Below, one piece after another: positions 16,642-25,209 of a DNA stretch of 64,000 bases. Position numbers and translations under genes: made by a program. The notes beneath the pieces are model-generated. The model saw only the letters and a program-made list of their open reading frames with translations. It was not told the origin of the DNA and did no database searches. The stretch is from Bacillota bacterium (GTDB lineage: Bacteria; Bacillota; Clostridia; Lachnospirales; Lachnospiraceae). Numbering within the stretch: the stretch's first letter is position 1; each line of letters starts with the position of its first letter. Location: positions 17,019 to 81,018 of the forward strand of contig JAEWHR010000152.1 of the NCBI GenBank assembly GCA_023387655.1. The letters run 5' to 3'.

Positions 16642-17286
16642 TTATTCATAATACCAAGCGTCCTCCCCTTCTTGTGGAATTGGAGTATAAACCTTCAAGA
16701 TACGCTCTAAAATATACGAAGATAAGTAACACCATCCCCCAGGAAATAAAAGCCAAAAAGGTAATGGTAGTACCAAAAGTAAATAACCGCAAAGTAAAGT
16801 TCCAGAAACCAATATAATGGTATATGGCAAATGTCTAAATTCCATCAGTAAGCTCATTTTTACTATTGTACTTATTTTTAATTGAAACCTTGACAATACC
16901 GGGAAAACGTAGGTTAGAAATCCTAGTAAAAGTAACATTAAAACATCATAAATAATAAGGAGTATAAGAGAACTCATAGTTTCCCCTTTCGCAACATACT
17001 CCCTATTAAAATAGAATAACGTACCAATCAATATAACAATTATAGTTATAAAACTACCTGATAATAAAGTTCTTTTAAAAGATAGAAAAAATTCTCTCGA
17101 TGGGTAACTTCGTTCTTTTCGAACGGATTTTACCATTGCATAATAAAATGATGTAATAGAGCTCCCAATTGTTATTACTGGCAGACAACATAGAATACAT
17201 AATACATTAAGCATGATAATATGACCTATCTTTGTCATCGTTGTAATAATTTTACCATCGGAACTTAACCATTCTGCCATAGTCAT
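16642..17286 (-). CDS. DUF624 (YesL-type) membrane protein
   Basis: A 214-residue membrane protein with four to five helices and the DUF624 hallmarks near the N-terminus: a cytoplasmic start, IGHIIMLNVLCILCCLPVITIGSS and the charged SVRKERSYPSREFFLSFKRT loop. YesL-type proteins commonly accompany CUT1 sugar transporters in Firmicutes; their biochemical role is not established. It lies 49 bases downstream of the mannanase gene, and its end overlaps the potential upstream ATG of the fused binding protein. GAGGTG precedes the ATG at 17286; a second in-frame ATG six bases on is possible. Confidence 0.85.
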   Translation of the reverse strand: MTMAEWLSSDGKIITTMTKIGHIIMLNVLCILCCLPVITIGSSITSFYYAMVKSVRKERSYPSREFFLSFKRTLLSGSFITIIVILIGTLFYFNREYVAKGETMSSLILLIIYDVLMLLLLGFLTYVFPVLSRFQLKISTIVKMSLLMEFRHLPYTIILVSGTLLCGYLLLVLPLPFWLLFPGGWCYLSSYILERILKVYTPIPQEGEDAWYYE

Positions 17287-17335
17287 AACACCTCTCTTTT
17301 AGTAATCGCACCTGTGTTTATGATTAGTTCCCCCT

Positions 17336-18880
17336 CTATTCATGAATCGGGTAATTCTTTAAGTCCGGAAGTTCATCTAGTGTAATAACACTATCATGGG
17401 CATAGACCTTCTTAACCATATACTCTTCGGTATACTTTTCGGATAGCCAGTTTATCATAGCGGATTGAGTTACAAACTCTCCACCCCATGTTGCAAAAAA
17501 CCCCCACATTGCACCATCTCGTATTGCCAAGTCTGGGTCAAATAAACAACCGTTTTCGGATAGTACAATCATTTTTTTAGCATCCGTATAACTTATGGCC
17601 TCCAAATACTTATTAATCTGAGAAGTATAAACTTTCTCTCCAGGATAAATATCCTCGCCAATGATATCTACATATTCATCACCAGGGTACCATTCCTTAT
17701 CCTGGCCATTCCATATCCAGATTAAGTTATTTAGTCCGTATTCGTTTGTTAATTTATCATATAACAATATGTACAATTCTTTATAAGGCTCAGCTCCACT
17801 AGCTCCCCACCAAAACCATCCACCGCTTGCTTCATGTAATGGTCTCCATAGAACAGGAACATCAGCTTCTTTCAGTTTTAGTAGCTCTTTTGCAATGGCA
17901 TCGATGTCATCCATTAATAATTGATAACCTTCTTCATCCTGACCATTTATAATCTTAGCCAAATCTATGTTTGTTTCTTCCTTATAAAAACCACGATACC
18001 AAGTTCCAGTCAAATATTTTGTTGGTGCATTCCAGTGCCAACAAAATGTAACAATACCACCCTTTTCATCAAACTCAATAGCATATTCAATTGCTTTTGA
18101 ATTGCTACCTTTTTCTACTCTTGATGTTGAAAAATCAATTAAGTCAAGACCTAGAACTGCTGGAAATTTTCCTTCTGTAGTTCTCCAAATAGCAGACACT
18201 TCTATTCCGTACATACCTTTATCACAATATTGACCAGATAAGAACTTCTCTCCATATATATCGGTCAAATAACTCATTAATCTTTTAGCACGCTCACTTG
18301 CATTTTGATTTACTAATGTTGCTGGTATATCATAGATGCTCGAATCAAGTTCCTTAGCTGCTGTTACTACTAACTTATCCAAGACAACCCACCCCCAGTA
18401 TTTTGATAGCTTTATGCTATGTTCTCCACTTGAAAGGTATATTCTTTCTAATTTCGAATCTGAGAATGTGCTTTGATCTACCACTGCTACACCAACGCTA
18501 TCTCCATCTACAATCACATAATTTTCTTTATATCCACCCAATGCTGCACTCACAAAGTTTAAATCATAAAAACCATCTCTTTCTACTGTAATCTTAAATT
18601 CACAGTAGTCACCATCTTGTTCAAAACCACTAATATATCCTGTACCAGAAAATCCACTTTTATTACTTTCCTTCTTCACACTACCACTTAGAAGAGCATC
18701 TTCCGCTTCCAGTTCGATTGGTACCATAGTAGGTACTGGAGTAGCAGAGGGTACTTCTGTATTTACCACAGCATCTTTTGAATTACTACTTTCGTCTTCT
18801 GTTACAAAAGATGCGCATCCACTGATTGATAAACCAAGCAGTAAACACATTAGATAAAGGCGTTGCTTTCTCATGCACAA
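17336..18880 (-). CDS. GH26 beta-mannanase lipoprotein with N-terminal CBM35-like domain
   Basis: The 514-residue enzyme is predicted to cut beta-1,4-mannan at the cell surface. The signal peptide ends in ISGC (Cys22), a Thr/Pro/Val tether follows, then a CBM35/CBM6-like sandwich (about 55-176: ELEAEDALLSGSV, GYISGFEQDGDYCEF, RDGFYDLNF) and a GH26 barrel (190-500). The acid/base Glu350 in RPLHEASGGWFWWG and the nucleophile Glu442 in LSENG are both present, as is the aromatic WHWNAP segment. The frame opens with TTG at 18880, five bases after AGGG; the ATG at 18874 is an alternative. It heads the operon, about 145 bases below the mapped promoter. Mannan rather than another glycan is inferred from the GH26 family and the GH130 gene nearby. 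Confidence 0.92.
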   Translation of the reverse strand: MCMRKQRLYLMCLLLGLSISGCASFVTEDESSNSKDAVVNTEVPSATPVPTMVPIELEAEDALLSGSVKKESNKSGFSGTGYISGFEQDGDYCEFKITVERDGFYDLNFVSAALGGYKENYVIVDGDSVGVAVVDQSTFSDSKLERIYLSSGEHSIKLSKYWGWVVLDKLVVTAAKELDSSIYDIPATLVNQNASERAKRLMSYLTDIYGEKFLSGQYCDKGMYGIEVSAIWRTTEGKFPAVLGLDLIDFSTSRVEKGSNSKAIEYAIEFDEKGGIVTFCWHWNAPTKYLTGTWYRGFYKEETNIDLAKIINGQDEEGYQLLMDDIDAIAKELLKLKEADVPVLWRPLHEASGGWFWWGASGAEPYKELYILLYDKLTNEYGLNNLIWIWNGQDKEWYPGDEYVDIIGEDIYPGEKVYTSQINKYLEAISYTDAKKMIVLSENGCLFDPDLAIRDGAMWGFFATWGGEFVTQSAMINWLSEKYTEEYMVKKVYAHDSVITLDELPDLKNYPIHE

Positions 18881-18972
18881 ATCATCCCTTCAGTTATGTA
18901 TCGTTAGATTTTGGTTATTTTTTTCTGATGTAGGATTAAGAAAGAGTTATTCAACATAATCATGCATATATT

Positions 18973-18990
18973 ATGCACTCAATGGTGCAT
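18973..18990. promoter_or_regulatory. Palindrome ATGCAC-N6-GTGCAT in the mannan operon leader
   Basis: A perfect 6+6 inverted repeat lies roughly 40 bases downstream of the predicted transcription start of the GH26 operon, where a repressor would block elongation. A related ATGCA / TGCAT palindrome lies upstream of the LacI-family gene (20762-20787), but the half-sites are two bases closer there. The centre lacks the CG pair usual for LacI-family operators, which weakens the link. Confidence 0.4.
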
Positions 18991-19032
18991 TAATTTGTAT
19001 CTTATATTACATTTTCCTTCTCTTATATATGC

Positions 19033-19061
19033 ATTATAACACAGGCGTTTTTAAGAAACAA
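19033..19061 (-). promoter_or_regulatory. Promoter of the mannan operon
   Basis: On the minus strand TTGTTT (19061-19056), a 17-base spacer and TATAAT (19038-19033) form a good sigma-A promoter, with a TG extended -10. The 5' leader to the GH26 start is about 145 bases and contains the ATGCAC-N6-GTGCAT palindrome. Confidence 0.7.
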
Positions 19062-19161
19062 GTATATATTGTAATAAATGTACAATATAATTATAACAAA
19101 AACATCTTTTTAATCTATTTTTTTCAATTCCTATTTATCTTGAAATGATGCATTTTTTTAT

Positions 19162-19215
19162 AAATAGAGCAATTCATGGAGCGTTTTTGCTCTATTTTTG
19201 TGCACTGTTCGAACA
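19162..19215. other. Inverted repeat AATAGAGCAA / TTGCTCTATT and palindrome TGTTCGAACA
   Basis: Between the lacI terminator and the GH26 promoter are a perfect 11-base inverted repeat (19162-19172 and 19187-19197) and, just beyond it, the 10-base palindrome TGTTCGAACA (19206-19215) with a central CG as in LacI-family operators. Either could be a regulator site about 100-160 bases upstream of the promoter. The rest of the 706-base gap between lacI and the mannanase holds the terminator and tandem repeats listed separately. Confidence 0.35.
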
Positions 19216-19298
19216 TTTTTACGAAACAAATGAACTAAACGCATAAAGAGTAGTAATTTCAAATATTTCAAAGATTAATAATTCAAAACATAAAATAA

Positions 19299-19345
19299 AA
19301 AACTAACCATAATCAAATTTATATGTGCTGATTATGGTTAGTTTT
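19299..19345. terminator. Bidirectional hairpin terminator downstream of the LacI-family gene
   Basis: Arms 19299-19315 and 19329-19345 (core CTAACCATAATCA / TGATTATGGTTAG) pair perfectly over 17 bases including the A and T tails. On the minus strand the stem is followed by a T-rich run, as expected for an intrinsic terminator of the regulator gene. Confidence 0.7.
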
Positions 19346-19515
19346 GTGAAGTATAGATGTCTGCTGATTATGGACATTTTTATTATGGCTAGTTTTATAA
19401 AGTATAGATGTCTGCTGATTATGACTATTTTTATTTTGGCTAGTTTTATGAAGTATAGATATCTGCTAATATGGCTATTTTTATTATAACTAGTTTTATA
19501 AAGTATAGATATGAA
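19328..19515. repeat. Four tandem copies of a 51-bp repeat
   Basis: Copies are recognised by TAGTTTTRTRAAGTATAGATRTCTGCT at 19339, 19390, 19441 and 19491, a period of 51, 51 and 50 bases. The repeat unit contains the terminator arm GATTATGGTTAGTTTT, so the array seems to have grown by tandem duplication of the right side of the terminator. There are no unique spacers, so it is not CRISPR. Confidence 0.75.
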
Positions 19516-19586
19516 GTTTTTTATTATTATAATTAGTTATTATAGTACTCATTATGATTAATTTTTTACTATACTGTGATGTTACA

Positions 19587-20633
19587 TTATGATTTTTTCA
19601 TACTCCGTTTCGATGACATCCTTATAATTGGCTGTGTCTCAATACTGATTATTTCACGTGGAAAATCTGGGTTTTCCATTCTCCATAAAAGCTGTTGAAC
19701 TAATCGCTTTCCAACTTTTTGGTTTCTGACAGCTACAGTAGTTAAAATAGGTTCTACCTGGGTAAGCCCTTCTACATTATCAAAACCAGTAACAGCTACA
19801 TCTTCTGGTACACGATACCCTCGTTTTTTTAAACAACGTATGGTATCTAGAGCAATATCATCATTCGCACAAACAATTGCATCTGGAATATAAGGAAAAG
19901 CACTTATTGTCGCTTCTACTTCTTCGATCTTATAATAACGGTTTGCCTTATGGGAAACAGCAACAATATCAGGATCCACAGAAAGATTCGCTAGTCGCAT
20001 TCCATCAAGAAAGCCCTCGTATCGTTGCTTAATGGATTCGCAATAGGTTACATCACCAATAAATCCGATCTTTTCCATTCCTTGTGATATCAAATGCTCC
20101 ATTATCATACGAATGCTATTTTTACCCTCGCATACGATAACGTCATTATTCCCATGGTTTCCGACACCATTTGCCGGTTCATCTAGGAACACCGTCGGTA
20201 GCTTCATCTTAAGAATCATATCTGTATATCTACTAGTGAAAACCCCAATAAATAAAATTGCATCAACATTCTCAGTAAAATCTAATGGTAGTGTCAGGTT
20301 TTCCTCATCATCATCACTGATGAAATTAAGTCTAAGTTTACATCCATTTTTATTCACTTCATCAGAAATCCCCATGATTATACTATTCCAAAATGCACAC
20401 AATTCACGTCTAGCAAGTACAACAATAGTTTTGTAGTCAGTCATATTTGTTTTTAACTTAAACTCATTTAATACAGCTGGCGCTAATTTAAGATAACCTA
20501 GTTCACATGCTTTCTTAATAACAAGATAACGGGTTTCATATGCAACGGTATCAGAATTATTCAAAGCTCTTGCAACCGTATTTCTAGATAGATTTAATTC
20601 TTTTGCAACATCTTGAATTGTTACCTTCTTCAT
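19587..20633 (-). CDS. LacI-family transcription regulator of the mannan locus
   Basis: A 348-residue LacI/GalR repressor: N-terminal helix-turn-helix (TIQDVAKELNLSRNTVARALNNSDTVAYETR), hinge, and a periplasmic-binding-protein-like sugar sensor domain (about 70-345) with ICANDDIALDTIRCLKKRGYRVPEDVAVTGFDN near the end. It reads in the same direction as the mannan operon and lies 700 bases upstream of the GH26 gene, so it is the obvious candidate regulator. The effector is probably a mannooligosaccharide (inference). A terminator separates it from the operon. The ribosome site is weak. Confidence 0.88.
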   Translation of the reverse strand: MKKVTIQDVAKELNLSRNTVARALNNSDTVAYETRYLVIKKACELGYLKLAPAVLNEFKLKTNMTDYKTIVVLARRELCAFWNSIIMGISDEVNKNGCKLRLNFISDDDEENLTLPLDFTENVDAILFIGVFTSRYTDMILKMKLPTVFLDEPANGVGNHGNNDVIVCEGKNSIRMIMEHLISQGMEKIGFIGDVTYCESIKQRYEGFLDGMRLANLSVDPDIVAVSHKANRYYKIEEVEATISAFPYIPDAIVCANDDIALDTIRCLKKRGYRVPEDVAVTGFDNVEGLTQVEPILTTVAVRNQKVGKRLVQQLLWRMENPDFPREIISIETQPIIRMSSKRSMKKS

Positions 20634-20761
20634 TCTAATCTTGTCCCCTATTTTCGTTCTATGGTTAGAGTATCCCTATGTAATCAAGACAAAAAAATAA
20701 TCGATATACTAACCACGCTATGATTAAACAAACAATAATTTTAACAAGTATCATTTTTGCA

Positions 20762-20787
20762 TATACATGCAATTTTGTGCATGTATA
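20762..20787. promoter_or_regulatory. Perfect palindrome upstream of the LacI-family gene
   Basis: TATACATGCA (20762-20771) and TGCATGTATA (20778-20787) form a perfect 10-base inverted repeat with a six-base spacer, about 130 bases upstream of the regulator start in the gap between it and niaX. A weak minus-strand promoter, TTGTTT-N17-TATATC, lies between the palindrome and the gene. It may be an autoregulatory operator. Confidence 0.4.
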
Positions 20788-20944
20788 ATATAAGCTATTC
20801 TTTCTAAATTGTTTCTATAACAAATCTTACTATAAATGTAGCAAGTTTACAAGTATATTTAGCAAAAATTTGTATCTTTAACTAATTATTGCACCATACC
20901 AAGTACAGTTTTGCGAAATATATGCATCATCATAGGAATGAATA

Positions 20945-20986
20945 ACTTTTGAAAATGATTATAAGACTTTTGAAAATGATCATAAG
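20945..20986. repeat. Tandem 21-bp direct repeat upstream of niaX
   Basis: ACTTTTGAAAATGATTATAAG is followed immediately by a second copy differing at one base. The pair ends eight bases before the -35 box of the niaX promoter, a position suited to an activator or an UP-like element. Confidence 0.6.
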
Positions 20987-20993
20987 AATATCA

Positions 20994-21022
20994 TTGACAT
21001 TTATTAAACTTTACTATATTAT
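20994..21022 (+). promoter_or_regulatory. niaX promoter
   Basis: TTGACA (20994-20999), a 17-base spacer and TATTAT (21017-21022) form a near-consensus sigma-A promoter about 60 bases upstream of the start codon. Confidence 0.75.
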
Positions 21023-21028
21023 CATTTC

Positions 21029-21054
21029 TATACAGCTGTCTTGTCAGCTGTATA
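21029..21054. promoter_or_regulatory. Operator-like palindrome at the niaX transcription start
   Basis: TATACAGCTG (21029-21038) and CAGCTGTATA (21045-21054) form a perfect 10-base inverted repeat with a six-base spacer, beginning where transcription should start. In Firmicutes niacin transporters are typically repressed by NiaR; assigning this site to NiaR is an inference from gene function. Confidence 0.55.
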
Positions 21055-21080
21055 ATTAACAACAGTGAGGTATCAATATA

Positions 21081-21650
21081 ATGAAAAACATTAAGATTCA
21101 ATCCATTACCATCTCAGCTCTTTTGTGCGCGATTGGAATCGTCATACCAATGTTTGCGCCAAAGATTGTACTAGAACCAGCTTCCTTTACGCTTGCAAGC
21201 CATGTTCCTATTATCATTGCAATGTTTATATCTCCAATTGTCACAATCTCAGTATCACTTATCACCAGTATGGGATTTTTCATTGCTGGTTTTCCGCTCG
21301 TTGTTGTACTTAGAGCATTAACGCATCTCATCTTTGCTAGTATCGGTGCTATAGTACTAAAAAATAATAGCAAAATTTTGCAGAAGAAATCAAGTGCTAC
21401 ATTATTCTCTTTTCTTATATCGGTTGTACACGCAGTATGTGAGGTTATCGTAGTCACCTTCTTTTACTGGGGTAATAGCGTATCAGGATTATATTATGAA
21501 AAAGGGTATCTATTATCCGTGATTGGTTTCGTTGGGATAGGGACCATCATTCATAGCATGGTTGACTTTAGTATATCGGTACTTGTATGGAATCCACTAA
21601 AGAAAATTATTACAATACCAGTAAGCGCACGTATAAAAGCGAATTCCTAA
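21081..21650 (+). CDS. niaX: ECF transporter substrate-binding (S) component, niacin type
   Basis: The 189-residue membrane protein has about six helices and features I associate with NiaX, the niacin-specific S-component of group II ECF vitamin importers: an early IGIVIPMFAPKIVLEPASFTLASHVPI segment followed by MFISPIVTISVSLITSMGFFIAGFPLVVVLRALTH. It would bind nicotinate or nicotinamide and use the shared ECF T and A components, which are not in this window. GTGAGG lies upstream of the ATG. It is a single-gene unit with a strong promoter and a palindromic operator. Family is likely; vitamin specificity is inferred. Confidence 0.75.
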   Translation: MKNIKIQSITISALLCAIGIVIPMFAPKIVLEPASFTLASHVPIIIAMFISPIVTISVSLITSMGFFIAGFPLVVVLRALTHLIFASIGAIVLKNNSKILQKKSSATLFSFLISVVHAVCEVIVVTFFYWGNSVSGLYYEKGYLLSVIGFVGIGTIIHSMVDFSISVLVWNPLKKIITIPVSARIKANS

Positions 21651-21842
21651 TATTTTTACTAATTTAAATAATTGCTGCAAAACTGTACTTTCATTGATAG
21701 CTGCATTATACTACATGAGTAGTTGTGCTTTTCTACACCTGTAGACTTTGTATGGTGTGTATAATTCCCTCGGTACTTACTATAATAGAAAATATAAAAA
21801 ATGTAATAGAGAATATAAAAATGTAACTTATATTTTAAAAAT

Positions 21843-21890
21843 ACCGACCTCCAACTGTTTAGACTTTAGATCTAACTAATCGGGGTCGGT
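21843..21890 (-). terminator. Terminator of queA
   Basis: ACCGACC (21843-21849) pairs with GGTCGGT (21884-21890), and on the minus strand the hairpin is followed by ATTTTT. The loop is long but has inner pairing around TTAGATCTAA. A short AT-rich duplication (AATAGARAATATAAAAAATGTA, about 21785-21827) lies just beyond; nothing else is seen between niaX and queA. Confidence 0.55.
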
Positions 21891-21942
21891 ACAATATATT
21901 ACACCGATAAAAGTCACTTTTTTTGATAAACTCTAACTAATT

Positions 21943-23022
21943 CTATTCTATAATATCATCTGTTATAAACATAGCATCTCCAAAAGAAAAGAATCGATAT
22001 CTCTCCTTAACTGCTTCTTCATAGGCAGATATTATATGTTCTCTGCTTGCAAGAGCGGATACTAACATTAATAAAGTGGATTCAGGTAAATGAAAATTTG
22101 TTATTAAGCAGTTCATAACTTTAAACTTATATCCAGGATAGATAAAAATTTCTGTTGCTCCACTTTTCGCCTGTACAAATCCATCTTCACCAGCAGCTGA
22201 TTCAATTGTTCTACAACTGGTTGTACCAACACAGATTATTCTTCCTCCTGCTCGTTTGGCATCGTTGATTTTTTTTGCCTCACTCTCTTCCACTTGGTAT
22301 ACTTCAGAATGCATATGATGATTTAAAATATCATCTTCTTTTACTGGACGGAAAGTACCTAATCCAACATGAAGGGTTACATTTGCTATAATAACACCCA
22401 TATCTTCAATTTGCTTAAGAAGTTCCTTTGTAAAGTGAAGACCAGCCGTTGGAGCTGCGGCAGATCCTTCATGCTTTGCATAAACTGTTTGATATCTATT
22501 TTTATCGGCTAATTCATGGGTAATATAAGGTGGAAGTGGCATCTGTCCCAGTTCATCAAGAATTTCTTCAAAGATACCTTCATAAGTAAACTTAACGAGT
22601 CGATTACCTTCTTCAATTACGTCAATAATTTCACCAATTAACTTACCATTTCCAAAACTTATCTTTGTTCCAACTTTCGCTTTTTTCCCTGGACGAACAA
22701 GAGTTTCCCAAACATCGTCTGCCTTTCGTTTTAGTAGTAAGAGTTCAATTGGCGTACCCTCTTTTCCATAACTATGGCCTGGAGCCAAAGGTACCTTTTC
22801 AATGATTCTTTCTCCCAATAATCTCGCAGGAATAACTTTTGTATTATTAAGGACAAGGCAATCTCCCTTTTTTAGATATTTAACAATCTCTTTAAAAACA
22901 TGATGCGTAACTTTACCACTATTTTTATCTAAAACCAAGAGCCTAGAGCCGGATCGATCCTCCAAAGGGTCTTGTGCAATTAATTCTTCTGGTAAATCAA
23001 AATAAAAGTCCTGTTTTTTCAT
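21943..23022 (-). CDS. queA: tRNA preQ1(34) S-adenosylmethionine ribosyltransferase-isomerase
   Basis: QueA transfers and isomerises the ribosyl group of AdoMet to preQ1 at the tRNA wobble position, making epoxyqueuosine. The protein of about 359 residues starts [32 protein letters not shown], carries VIPARLLG, the [19 protein letters not shown] motif and [16 protein letters not shown], all diagnostic. The in-frame ATG at 23034 is rejected because GGAG is spaced six bases before the ATG at 23022. No tgt or queuosine-transport gene is adjacent, so the gene stands alone with its own terminator. Confidence 0.95.
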   Translation of the reverse strand: MKKQDFYFDLPEELIAQDPLEDRSGSRLLVLDKNSGKVTHHVFKEIVKYLKKGDCLVLNNTKVIPARLLGERIIEKVPLAPGHSYGKEGTPIELLLLKRKADDVWETLVRPGKKAKVGTKISFGNGKLIGEIIDVIEEGNRLVKFTYEGIFEEILDELGQMPLPPYITHELADKNRYQTVYAKHEGSAAAPTAGLHFTKELLKQIEDMGVIIANVTLHVGLGTFRPVKEDDILNHHMHSEVYQVEESEAKKINDAKRAGGRIICVGTTSCRTIESAAGEDGFVQAKSGATEIFIYPGYKFKVMNCLITNFHLPESTLLMLVSALASREHIISAYEEAVKERYRFFSFGDAMFITDDIIE

Positions 23023-23207
23023 GATGTTCTCCATTCCTTTGCGTTTTTCGCAACATATATTACTTAATAAAATTAATATTTTAACTATTGCATTGACATT
23101 ATTTATCTCTATTTTTTTCTATAAGTCTTTCTTCTTTTACTAATATAAACTATTTTGCCTTTTAAGATACCATCTATATTCTAGTGACATATTAATGTTT
23201 ACTTTAT

Positions 23208-24902
23208 TTAATATTGCTCCACTTTACAACCATTATAATAATAGGAAATGATATCTTTATAACCGAATCCTTCCAACGCCATTCCTCTTGCCCCCGACTG
23301 GCTCATGCCAACACCATGACCAAACCCCATACCAGCAAAATAATAAGTATTCGGTTTACTCGGAGCATTCTTAATAAAATTTGTTAGATTGTCTGCGCTT
23401 TTTACAATATACTGGTCTTTTATAGTATTCAAGGAAGTAACTTGATTATTCGCACTAATGACATAACTATTTTTTAAAGCTTTTGTTTTACTACCTTGAC
23501 TACCTTTTATAGTAACTACATCAGGTGTATCTTTATAATTTATGATTTTAAACTTGGTACTTGGGAGCGAAAACATATTACGGAGATTATTCGTACTAAT
23601 AAAAGTGCTACCTTGTGAGCCTGATACTTTTAAGGAGTAAACTCGATTTGATGACGTTAAAATGCTAGGTGTAACTTTTTTTACTGTCCCTACACTTCTT
23701 TCATTCCTCTCAAGTATCGATTGAATGTCAGAATTCGTAAATGCTTTTATCCAAGGTCCTTTCTCTGGGTATTTCTCATAGGTATCTACAACACTTCTCA
23801 AATAAGGAAGTTTCTTCCCCCAAACATCTTCGGATGCCTCGGTTCTTCCCCCGCTTGTAGAGGAATAGTAGGAAGTTATCATCTTTCCATTATATTTTAC
23901 TACTTCTCCCATAGTAGCAGCAACCGCTGCAGTAGTCTGCTTCGTTTCATATTCATAGCCTCGATATACTTGGCTTGTTTGTGTATCTTCAATGTTATAA
24001 GGTTTTTTCGAATTAGAATCAGCCGTATACCCTGTTTTCGTTAAGGCATAACTCCTTGCACATATTGCCTGTGCCTTTAATGCTTCAATAGGCCAGCTGC
24101 TTGGCATCTCACAAGGGACAACGCCAAGTAGATACGATTCTATATTAATAATGTTAATTGCGGTTAATGTAAGTTTACCATAACAGCCAATTTCTAATCT
24201 ACCTCTATAAGATCGCTCACCCAAATCTATCAAAGCAACATTTTTACTGTTTTTAGAGATTGGTTTAATCTGAGGATAGGCATTTTCAATTCCTCCATCA
24301 ATTAAGAGTTCTACACCATCTCCAGACATCTTAACCCTATGTTTGTTGTTTTTTACTGGTCCTAAATAGGTATAGCCAAACTTGCCTTTCACTTTTTGAT
24401 ACATTGCAGTAAAGTTCGAGCTACTCATTTCTCCACCAACGTAAACACGGTAATGGTTTCGATAAATAGCAGTTGGTATAGCAGGAACTCCTAATGTTGC
24501 TATTTTCTCCGCAGCTTTTTTCGCATCCTCATAAGTAGAGAAGGATTTAGATAATACATAGTAGTTTCCCTTTGCTGGCTGAAAAGTAAATCCGCTTCTA
24601 GATTCAAAGCTAACTTCAGAACGATATTTATCGTCAATACAATATCCTAGCGCTATTTCTGTTGTTTTTAATTTTATTGACGACTTACCTTCATATTTTT
24701 CATGAAGTCCAACTCGAATATCGGTCATTTCCCTTTTATTCGAAACTAATGGCGTGGATAAAAAAACTTGATTATTCCATAAAATTTGAGCAGACACTTG
24801 TCCACTTGGTATTAATGAAATTAATATTATTATTAGAAAAAGTCCAAAGTATGATATACGATCATATCGATTTGATCTTCTCCTATTTTTATCTATTGTC
24901 AT
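23208..24902 (-). CDS. SpoIID/LytB-domain cell-wall protein with SPOR-like region
   Basis: The 564-residue protein has an N-terminal membrane helix or signal (18-38), a SPOR-like segment (about 113-180: NYYVLSKSFSTYEDAKKAAEKI) and a SpoIID domain from 225 to the end, with VVPCEMPSSWPIEALKAQAICARSYAL and the terminal FGHGVGMSQSGARGMALEG. SpoIID proteins are lytic transglycosylases; Glu265 in PCEMPSSWP matches the catalytic Glu. Canonical SpoIID is about 340 residues, so this longer protein is probably a paralogue or LytB-like amidase enhancer rather than the engulfment protein itself. AGGAG lies seven bases before the ATG. It stands alone between queA and a divergent membrane-protein gene. Confidence 0.85.
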   Translation of the reverse strand: MTIDKNRRRSNRYDRISYFGLFLIIILISLIPSGQVSAQILWNNQVFLSTPLVSNKREMTDIRVGLHEKYEGKSSIKLKTTEIALGYCIDDKYRSEVSFESRSGFTFQPAKGNYYVLSKSFSTYEDAKKAAEKIATLGVPAIPTAIYRNHYRVYVGGEMSSSNFTAMYQKVKGKFGYTYLGPVKNNKHRVKMSGDGVELLIDGGIENAYPQIKPISKNSKNVALIDLGERSYRGRLEIGCYGKLTLTAINIINIESYLLGVVPCEMPSSWPIEALKAQAICARSYALTKTGYTADSNSKKPYNIEDTQTSQVYRGYEYETKQTTAAVAATMGEVVKYNGKMITSYYSSTSGGRTEASEDVWGKKLPYLRSVVDTYEKYPEKGPWIKAFTNSDIQSILERNERSVGTVKKVTPSILTSSNRVYSLKVSGSQGSTFISTNNLRNMFSLPSTKFKIINYKDTPDVVTIKGSQGSKTKALKNSYVISANNQVTSLNTIKDQYIVKSADNLTNFIKNAPSKPNTYYFAGMGFGHGVGMSQSGARGMALEGFGYKDIISYYYNGCKVEQY

Positions 24903-25085
24903 TCCTCCACTCCTAACTTCACAATCTGTTATGTATTATAATAGTTTTTTTGTAAAAAATCTACCTTAGCTGTTGTATAATTTACTTTTTTCATTATAAT
25001 AGTATCTATATGTTGAATTTAGACTGGTATGTTTTAATTTTCTTTTGTAACCTTTCTAAATAGGGGTTAGAAATGTTACAATTAG

Positions 25086-25209
25086 ATATGTGTCTATAAA
25101 TTTTGACATAGTCTTATTTTGCACGAAGTGCGAAAAATTAAAAAAGATTGAAAGATAGATTCCTTCTTTCAACCAATCGTTATGTGTCTATATAACCTTT
25201 GACACATAA
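25086..25209. repeat. Two copies of a TATGTGTCTATA...TTTGACA motif before a membrane-protein gene
   Basis: TATGTGTCTATAAATTTTGACATAG (about 25087-25111) recurs as TATGTGTCTATATAACCTTTGACACATA (25181-25208). The second copy forms a perfect 9-base inverted repeat, TTATGTGTC (25180-25188) / GACACATAA (25201-25209). Between them lies a TTGAAAG/CTTTCAA hairpin. These fill most of the 348-base gap between the SpoIID-domain gene and the small membrane-protein gene and look regulatory. Confidence 0.45.

Noticed and set aside
1504..18880. Sugar ABC ATPase hidden in the mannan locus
   Set aside because: No Walker A/B pair was found in any frame of the locus; the only ABC ATPase in the window is the GntR-linked one at 59307.
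19328..19515. Possible CRISPR array
   Set aside because: Units are joined head to tail at 51 bases with no unique spacers, and no cas gene is near; it is an ordinary tandem repeat. The same applies to the 39-base array at 55411.
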